A stretch of 21,378 nt of DNA from a virus: positions 1 to 21,378 of the IMG/VR virus record IMGVR_UViG_3300020442_003129, one strand, 5' to 3'. Position 1 is the stretch's first letter; each line of letters opens with the position of its first letter. This document shows positions 16,801 through 21,378 of this stretch, one piece after another. The notes under the pieces are model-generated. The model was not told where the DNA came from, did not search any database, and worked only from the letters and a program-made list of their open reading frames with translations. Position numbers and translations under genes: made by a program.

Positions 16801-18104
16801 GTTAGTGTAGCTGTACCAGCACCTGTTGGAGCATTATTTAATTGAACAGTGTTTCCTGATATAGAATTGATGACTGTTCCAGCAGCTAGAGATCCATTTC
16901 CTCCAGTCTTAGTAACAGGCATTCCTGGATATAAGACAGAAACATCAGCTACAACAAACTCTGTTAAATTACCAGCACTAGTAAATCCAAGTGTCGCTGC
17001 TCCACTAGTAAGTGGAAATTGATCTAAAGTAATTTGAGTAGCACTGTCAACTGATTGAATTGTTGTACCACCAACTAAAGTTCCAGTATCTCCCTCTCCA
17101 CCAAAGGCAGTCATACCTGCAACAAGACCAGTGGTATCTGCTACAGTAATTTGATAAGAGGTAGTGTTTAATGTTGTTGCAAAACCAGTGATTTGTGCTT
17201 TTAAATCAGCAGAGACTCCTGTTACATCTCCTGGCAGAGAAAGTACGTTACCAGAAGTGTAACCTGTACCATATAATAAAATCTGGAAGTTACTGACTAT
17301 GCCTGGATTTCCATCAATTCTATATTGAAATCCACTTCCAGTTCCAGCACCATCAAAGTTTGGATTTACTGATAAAATATCTCCATTCAGATATCCAGAA
17401 CCTTGACTAACAATAACAATGTCTAGAACCTCTCCAGATGTGCCTGTAATAATGTCTGCCTCAGCACCAGATCCATTACCACCAGTAAGAGGTACAGCAT
17501 TTGTAGTAGTACTAGCAGCGTAGTTAGAACCAGCATTTACAACTGTTCCAGCAATTCCATCTACATCAAATGAGACTTCTACACCACTACCAGTACCACC
17601 ATTTAATTTTATACCACCAGAACCTTGTCCGTAATTACCAGGAGTGTATCCTGCTCCAAAATTAGTAACAGATCCACCATAAGGAGTTACAACAATAGTT
17701 GCTTCACCAGCAACACCAGAACCTCCAGTTAGAGGAATATTATTATATGTTCCACCTTCATATAATGAACCAGCATTTAAGATGGTTACACCATTTGTAG
17801 TTAATTGTTCTTGAGTTAAGTTTAAATCTTGGATACAAGTGACTGCAGTATCACTAAGTTCTAGAACACGTTTCGTAGTTGAAACAAATCCTAGAGTCTT
17901 TGTATCTGCTTTGTATAAACCTAGAGTTGCATCTGTATCAAATGCTAATGATGGTGCTATGACTGTTCCATCACCTAGTTTCAAATTACCTGTAGATAGA
18001 TCAGATCCACCTCCAGTTACATCAAATAATCTTGCACCAATTTGATTAATTTTCTGCCTTTGAAGTTCAAAGGTATCGGTACGTGCGACATTAATTGCTG
18101 GCAT
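13833..18104 (-). CDS. Large modular fibre-like virion structural protein
   Basis: The product is 1423 residues beginning MPAINVARTDTFELQRQKIN; this start, followed by IGARLFDVTGGGSDLSTG and KLGDGT..APSLAF, is one I recognise from T4-like cyanophage structural proteins. Segments: family N-terminus (1-100); four or more Gly-Tyr beta repeats (115-290; for example NFGAGYT, SQGSGYLNGD, YGTGYTSGN); three copies of a GM..G..GT.I.SI repeat (312-374, 381-437, 641-702); a Ser/Asn/Gly-rich stretch (780-865); and a tandem duplication of about 120 residues with RFNT/RYNT, EGY and GGV.D.D (866-985 and 1093-1210) separated by an IYEVT cassette. Its start lies in the last codons of the 68-residue gene, and the 169-residue gene follows after 2 bases. 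Role inferred: fibre or baseplate-peripheral protein. Confidence 0.85.
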   Translation of the reverse strand: MPAINVARTDTFELQRQKINQIGARLFDVTGGGSDLSTGNLKLGDGTVIAPSLAFDTDATLGLYKADTKTLGFVSTTKRVLELSDTAVTCIQDLNLTQEQLTTNGVTILNAGSLYEGGTYNNIPLTGGSGVAGEATIVVTPYGGSVTNFGAGYTPGNYGQGSGGIKLNGGTGSGVEVSFDVDGIAGTVVNAGSNYAASTTTNAVPLTGGNGSGAEADIITGTSGEVLDIVIVSQGSGYLNGDILSVNPNFDGAGTGSGFQYRIDGNPGIVSNFQILLYGTGYTSGNVLSLPGDVTGVSADLKAQITGFATTLNTTSYQITVADTTGLVAGMTAFGGEGDTGTLVGGTTIQSVDSATQITLDQFPLTSGAATLGFTSAGNLTEFVVADVSVLYPGMPVTKTGGNGSLAAGTVINSISGNTVQLNNAPTGAGTATLTFGQVFGSGTTPFAYTVGAVGTVNNVTITQGGTGYEVGNLLSVDAENLVSPIEYVVTSASVIEITFTGNVSTSAFAVGDVIQTATGGEGGGTPVQYEVFKIESAGGNITRAFLNALGGVLQNGDDLEDSTNTAIGTVDTCTNPQDYYFLSLGDTGNPLLLPDLTFYSGNTYVFNIQDSSLTSIGFALSSYPDGIHAPSLVTPVSTTLSNVSKDISVNSAAGIVVGMEVTVLSGTGALLPNTVVESINGTTITLSNVALTSGPVQLEFKGFEFIRNVTRTINELTILIDDNTPNLYYYSPEASDVGGKNGEEALITVDLNNPRTFGSGFSLEVLATNEVDIISNNILTGMLTAAGLTSSTLSSSSGNISSLTSGNISGNTISLNEITNNSGTLDITASQINLSGGIDFSGKGSFDNANGNLEVTGVLKTLNSVNINDKLFITDNVVSSAAGSNITFTPSLGQSVKVNSSTSLVIPVGTDAQRPGVTEDGAIRFNTDSQSYEGYSASTTSWSSLGGVRDQDGNTYILAEETVGANDNTLWFYNDAVNTVRFTTEYQEFVNVKKVRSPNVAAPAYSNWTANSPAVVGDYLKYRNNIYEVTAVTNTAPGAINLTASSGNPPIHNSGATTNGDLELTFSVTAVSSLTFEEISEVNIDPLGFTDLVINNEIRISGNTISTDTNDLVLQPNPGQKAVINASSSLVLPVGNNNQKGNAAQGSVRYNTDDNQFEGYNGAQWGGLGGVKDIDQDTFIQAESAPGADEDILFFYNQNSNTLQLTGSGLDFYSVDTLNSETSDTFNINAATITFSDLATTLDNTNSDKTFLFSTREFFDLGLSSGLTTDPLLRLTDTGDVFYNLGFGTGTYNGIKLFDSELKELEIADFKIVTKKVTLERGTLNEGDAVIYDPSVEASAKVIITGHNTSTGDKEIVEYSVTDKGTDVFFSEIGNISTGVNQFSTVFDLNDAGNVRVTFTLDTSLTSGDDVEFTVVSQITKR
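14475..15509 (-). repeat. Tandem duplication of an RYNT/EGY/GGV module in the 1423-residue protein
   Basis: Copy A (15150-15509) contains LVIPVGTDAQRPG, GAIRFNTDSQSYEGY, SLGGVRDQDGNTYILAEE and LWFYND. Copy B (14475-14828) contains LVLPVGNNNQKG, GSVRYNTDDNQFEGY, GLGGVKDIDQDTFIQAE and LFFYNQ. They align end to end, including an upstream I..N.L/I.ISGN-type strand. This G.xRYNT....EGY....W block is a widespread phage fibre motif. Confidence 0.7.
15999..17171 (-). repeat. Three copies of a GM-x-V/A..G..GT-x-I/V repeat in the 1423-residue protein
   Basis: Copies at 16983-17171, 16794-16964 and 15999-16184. Shared features: (T/S)xxLV/YxGM or GIVVGM, a Gly-rich turn, GTTIQSV / GTVINSI / NTVVESI, then ITLDQFPLTSG / VQLNNAPTGAG / ITLSNVALTSG and a final L-x-F. 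Each is about 60 residues, likely a small beta domain. The third is separated from the first two by about 200 residues. Confidence 0.65.
17235..17762 (-). repeat. Gly-Tyr beta repeat block in the 1423-residue protein
   Basis: Residues about 115-290 hold successive units ending in NFGAGYTPGN, NAGSNYAAST, SQGSGYLNGD and YGTGYTSGN, alternating with PLTGG(S/N)G-type turns. One more (TQGGTGYEVGN) occurs at residues about 462-472. The same motif recurs in the genes on both sides. Confidence 0.6.
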
Positions 18105-18297
18105 TTTTTACTAACTCTCGAAGTAGTGATTTAATTTCAGAGATTTCATTCTTCAACATATTTATGTCGTCCAACGCGGAACCTAACTGTTTTGACTTAC
18201 GTCTTGCAGCTATTGCAGAATCGTTCAAATTAATGATAGCACCAGTGTTTTGGTCTCTTACAAGACCATCATGCCCTTTAACTTTAATATAGTCCAT
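18091..18297 (-). CDS. Small coiled-coil protein conserved in T4-like cyanophages, unknown function
   Basis: The product is 68 residues: a short N-terminal strand region (MDYIKVKGHDGLVRDQNTGA, then IINLND) and a C-terminal amphipathic helix from about residue 27 (AARRKSKQ, then LDDINMLKNEISEIKSLLRE) with heptad spacing, consistent with a coiled coil. I recall proteins of this size with YIKV..LVRD..TGAIIN in cyanomyovirus structural clusters, function unknown. It starts 9 bases after the previous stop. Its last five codons overlap the start of the next gene by 14 bases in another frame, which suggests translational coupling and perhaps fixed stoichiometry. Possible roles are an assembly factor or minor virion protein; neither is shown. 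Confidence 0.75.
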   Translation of the reverse strand: MDYIKVKGHDGLVRDQNTGAIINLNDSAIAARRKSKQLGSALDDINMLKNEISEIKSLLRELVKNASN

Positions 18298-18306
18298 ACG
18301 CGGAAA

Positions 18307-21300
18307 TTAGAATGCTGCAACCGCACGAATGTCTTGAATCTTAGGAACGAATGCAGGATCGACACCAAGCATCACAATTTTGATAGCAAATGATGAATAT
18401 TCGTCAATATCAGATACACTATATTTTAAATCTTGATATGAAGATTGTTTCTCAACAACACTTGAAATTGTATTTTCTGTGGTTGCTAATTCTAAAGTAT
18501 CTGGTTGTCCATTACCATTGAATAAGATCCAATCAATATCCTCAAAGTTTTCTTGACTAGATGCTTTCTTAAACTTATAGAGAACTTGGATATTAGAGAT
18601 GTCTTTAACATTTGCCATTAGATGTACATCAATAGCAGTTGCAGGACTACTAATAACAACTTCCTTAGTTACATACTTAGCAACAGCAGAACCATTCTTA
18701 GAAGTATCTTCAGCAACAAAGTCAATACCATTTGTATAAGTAATTTTACCTACTTCTAAATAGTTTGCTTCCTCATCTGGTTGGTTTGGATACTTAATAA
18801 AGTCTCCTACACGGAAGATATCTTGAAGTTGTTGATCGGTATTAGCGTTTCTATTATAGAAAGCATTATCAATAATTCTGTCAGTATAATTATCATTGAT
18901 TGGATTAACATCAACTCTAGCAGTTAATTCTTGAGTTTGATTATTCCAAATAACTGTTTTACCAGTAATGATATTTTCATATGTGTCAAGAATCACAGCT
19001 GGATTTCTTGCTTCAATTGTTGCTCCATCATCAATAGATGCAAATACTTGTGATGGATTAGAATCAACAACAACGTTTGTCAAAGCTGTTTGATTACCTA
19101 AAGAAACAAGTTCTCCTTTTTGGAAGAATTGACTTGTCTTAACTCTAACATATACAACTTGACCATTAACTCTTGCAATAGTTCCTGTTGTTTTAGAAGT
19201 CTGACCTTCAATTGTTTGATTAGCTTGTAATTCAGTTCCAGCATTACCAGCAAGTTCAAATTGATAAACAGGGAAGAACTCAATAACTTGATCTCTTCTA
19301 CCAAATCTGTTTTCTTCTCCATGTGCATTTTCAATTCTATTACTTACTGTCTTGACAGAGGCACTAGAAAGATCAATGATTGGAGAAAGATTACTAGATG
19401 TGGAAGATAGTTGCATCTTGTAAGTTAGAGATCTTTGTAAATTGTTTAATGTTTCATTGATCTCAGAAGCAATCATCTTCTGGTTTGTAAAGTAATGTGG
19501 TTCATTCAAGAATGTTCTTTCATATTCTGCCTGTGAATATGAAGTGTAGTTAGTTGTGGAAGAATCAACAGGAATTACATTAGTGGTTTGTACAGAGACA
19601 TCTAGTGTTGTACCTGTAAATGTTAGATAATGAATTTGTGGATATAGAGTTTCAAACTTTCTATTATGACTTGCATATACAGAAGTACCACCACCAAGAG
19701 AGTTACCTGCAGCTTGAGATGGAGAAAGAATATTATATGAATCAACACCAGAATTCATTACCTTGAATAGATTGCTGTTAATAGTGGAAGCAGTAATACC
19801 TCCAGTCTCAACTGCAGTTCTATAGAAGACATATGACTTACCACTATCTTCAAAACCATTATCTCTATGATTTACTTTAACAACAGCATTGTTGTTCTTG
19901 AATAGAGTAGATGTTGAAGCAGAATTAGAACTTGCATTTGTTTCAATTGGATTTGCGTCCAAGAGTTCATAACCAAGATTTTCATTCTTAAGAAGAAGTT
20001 CTGCAGGTCTAGTTATATTAAACTCTGCTCTGTAAAGATTAAATTTAAGATCCTCAAAAATATCTTCAGTCCAACTTTCGGTATTCTGGGAACGGTATAC
20101 CGAACCTAGAGATGGTTGAGTTGTGATGACCGTACTTGTAGCAATATCAGTTTCACCAAGTTTAGAAACCCAAAGTTCATAATCAGTAGAATCGGTTTCA
20201 ACTACAAGTGCATACTCAGTATCATTCTGTAGATATACAGGATATTCAAATGCAAAGTGTGTAGGTGTTGTGGAGTTTGTTACTTCTCCAGCATCAGTTG
20301 CTACACCCATTCTTACAGCAGGTGTATCAATTTCAATAAACGTTTGGATCTCACATCCACCTGCTCCATTACCAACACCTTTTACAACAACTGATGGTGC
20401 CTCTGTATATCCAAATCCAGGTAACGATACCTCAGCATTATAAATCTGACCACCAGAAACTTCTATACCTGCAGTAGCAGTAGATCCGCCAGGTAATTGT
20501 GGACTTTCAATAGTAAGAATCGCACTGTCATAATTTTGACCAGTGTTAGTAATTCTCATCTTAGAGACTTTACCACTATCTTTTGCAATAGAAAGAACAA
20601 GATCAGTATTGTTCAATGCGTTTGCTTCTGTGATAGATGGAATAATTAAATCTTCATTCTGTACGAAAGTTTTACCATTATGGTTACTAAGAACCACAGT
20701 GTATACTTGCTCGTTTGTAAGACTAAACTTACCAGATGCAGTTGCAACTAATTCTACATTGTTCTTATCAAAGATCTTAAGAATAGGACCTGATGCAGAA
20801 GAGGATGCACCTGTTACATTCTCACCAACATAAACTGCTACGTTACCACTTGCAAAACACTTAAGGAAAGTATTTGGAGAGAGTGTCTTCTCAGAACCAG
20901 GTACAATATTCTTAGCAGGTTTTTCTGCATCAACATTAGAAATATATGTTTTTACTGGAATGTTAGTGCTCTTTTTACTGAAGAAGAGATCAACACCAGT
21001 TACAAAACATCCACCATCAAGATTTTCAATTTTGAAAGTTTGTGCAAGAGGATTAGGTCTTACAGGATTGTCAGTATTGCTTTCAATTAACTGAACACCT
21101 TCATTAGATTTAAAGTAAGATGGTTTTGTGGATACAATACTTGCTGGATTTTCTGGAAGAAGACCAGTAGCATAATACTTAACTTCTGTGTAACTATCAA
21201 CTTCTTCTTTAGGTGCATTGGTTGAACTAGAAGTAAATCTAAATGTCAACACACCAGAAGTAATTGATACCTCGTCAGCAGAAGTGTCATATGGTAAAGT

Positions 21301-21378
21301 TTCTACATCACCAGTCCAAGTTGCATTCTCAAGTGGTGGTAAACCAGCAGGAACAACAATTAGTCCACTAGCATTACC
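18307..21378 (-). CDS. Large virion structural protein of T4-like cyanophages, 5' end outside the window
   Basis: The frame is open to the window edge (1023 residues visible), so the GTG at 21252 is internal and the true start lies upstream. I recognise several stretches from a conserved cyanomyovirus structural protein: PNPLAQTFKIENLDGGCFVT followed by GVDLFFSKK (about 20960-21057), SLGSVYRSQNTESW with EDLKFNLYRAEF (about 20020-20120), a SPIIDLSSASVKTVSNRI segment (about 19330-19400), and a C-terminus with SSFAIKIVMLGVDPAF, VPKIQDIRAVAAF. Two Gly-Tyr beta units occur near 20380-20560 (ITNTGQNYDSAILTIESP; SLPGFGYTEAPSVVVKG). There are no membrane or catalytic motifs. Lying upstream of the fibre-like genes, in the place of T4 baseplate wedge genes, it may be a baseplate-peripheral component; this is positional inference. 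Confidence 0.82.
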   Translation of the reverse strand, partial: GNASGLIVVPAGLPPLENATWTGDVETLPYDTSADEVSITSGVLTFRFTSSSTNAPKEEVDSYTEVKYYATGLLPENPASIVSTKPSYFKSNEGVQLIESNTDNPVRPNPLAQTFKIENLDGGCFVTGVDLFFSKKSTNIPVKTYISNVDAEKPAKNIVPGSEKTLSPNTFLKCFASGNVAVYVGENVTGASSSASGPILKIFDKNNVELVATASGKFSLTNEQVYTVVLSNHNGKTFVQNEDLIIPSITEANALNNTDLVLSIAKDSGKVSKMRITNTGQNYDSAILTIESPQLPGGSTATAGIEVSGGQIYNAEVSLPGFGYTEAPSVVVKGVGNGAGGCEIQTFIEIDTPAVRMGVATDAGEVTNSTTPTHFAFEYPVYLQNDTEYALVVETDSTDYELWVSKLGETDIATSTVITTQPSLGSVYRSQNTESWTEDIFEDLKFNLYRAEFNITRPAELLLKNENLGYELLDANPIETNASSNSASTSTLFKNNNAVVKVNHRDNGFEDSGKSYVFYRTAVETGGITASTINSNLFKVMNSGVDSYNILSPSQAAGNSLGGGTSVYASHNRKFETLYPQIHYLTFTGTTLDVSVQTTNVIPVDSSTTNYTSYSQAEYERTFLNEPHYFTNQKMIASEINETLNNLQRSLTYKMQLSSTSSNLSPIIDLSSASVKTVSNRIENAHGEENRFGRRDQVIEFFPVYQFELAGNAGTELQANQTIEGQTSKTTGTIARVNGQVVYVRVKTSQFFQKGELVSLGNQTALTNVVVDSNPSQVFASIDDGATIEARNPAVILDTYENIITGKTVIWNNQTQELTARVDVNPINDNYTDRIIDNAFYNRNANTDQQLQDIFRVGDFIKYPNQPDEEANYLEVGKITYTNGIDFVAEDTSKNGSAVAKYVTKEVVISSPATAIDVHLMANVKDISNIQVLYKFKKASSQENFEDIDWILFNGNGQPDTLELATTENTISSVVEKQSSYQDLKYSVSDIDEYSSFAIKIVMLGVDPAFVPKIQDIRAVAAF
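20380..20560 (-). repeat. Gly-Tyr-type beta repeat pair in the partial structural protein
   Basis: Units MRITNTGQNYDSAILTIESP and VSLPGFGYTEAPSVVVKGVG, separated by an Ala/Gly strand, match the pattern of the units in the two large downstream genes. Confidence 0.55.

Noticed and set aside
18307-21252. GTG at 21252 as the true start of the large structural protein
   Set aside because: The frame stays open for 42 more codons to the window edge with a protein-like sequence (PAGLPPLENATWTGDVETLP), so the start is outside the window.

Overview
The window is an AT-rich stretch of a T4-like myovirus genome, most likely a marine cyanophage infecting Prochlorococcus or Synechococcus. This rests on recognisable cyanomyovirus virion families: a gp13-type neck protein that begins MASPSSRADLITYC and ends PPMDMIG, very large Gly/Asn/Thr-rich fibre-like proteins, and small coiled-coil proteins that sit between them in such phages. 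Every gene lies on the minus strand, so transcription runs from position 21378 towards position 1. I see no host genes, tRNAs, integrases, insertion sequences or CRISPR arrays. Coding density is close to complete; the longest gene-free stretch is about 50 bases.

Layout in transcription order: (1) a large virion structural protein whose start lies beyond the window (18307-21378); (2) a 68-residue coiled-coil protein (18091-18297) overlapping the next gene by 14 bases; (3) a 1423-residue modular fibre-like protein (13833-18104); (4) a 169-residue beta-rich protein (13321-13830); (5) a 3359-residue giant fibre-like protein (3194-13273) with beta-helix, helical, tandem-repeat and tail-fibre segments; (6) three tandem paralogues (2854-3156, 1980-2843, 1100-1978) sharing an N-terminal cassette, two of which carry a related Gly/Asn/Ser-rich C-terminal domain; (7) a 62-residue coiled-coil protein (880-1068); (8) the neck protein (6-830); (9) the first codon of the next gene, probably gp14.

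In T4 the corresponding interval, between the wedge genes and gene 13, encodes baseplate wedge, short tail fibre and whisker proteins. By position and composition, genes 1-6 here probably build the baseplate-peripheral and fibre/adhesin apparatus that contacts the cell, and gene 8 starts the neck module. Close spacing (1-10 bases or overlaps) indicates long co-transcripts. Four NATAAATA- or CTAAATA-type octamers resembling T4-family late promoters sit just upstream of genes 5, 6 (first paralogue), 7 and 8, and two of them are built into the stop codon of the preceding gene. The leader of the neck gene also holds a 12-bp hairpin that overlaps its predicted late promoter start and masks its ribosome binding site.

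The points most worth a second look are the expansion of a repeat array inside the giant gene, apparently from a resident copy; the paralogous adhesin-like trio with a bare N-terminal member; and the promoter/hairpin arrangement before the neck gene.
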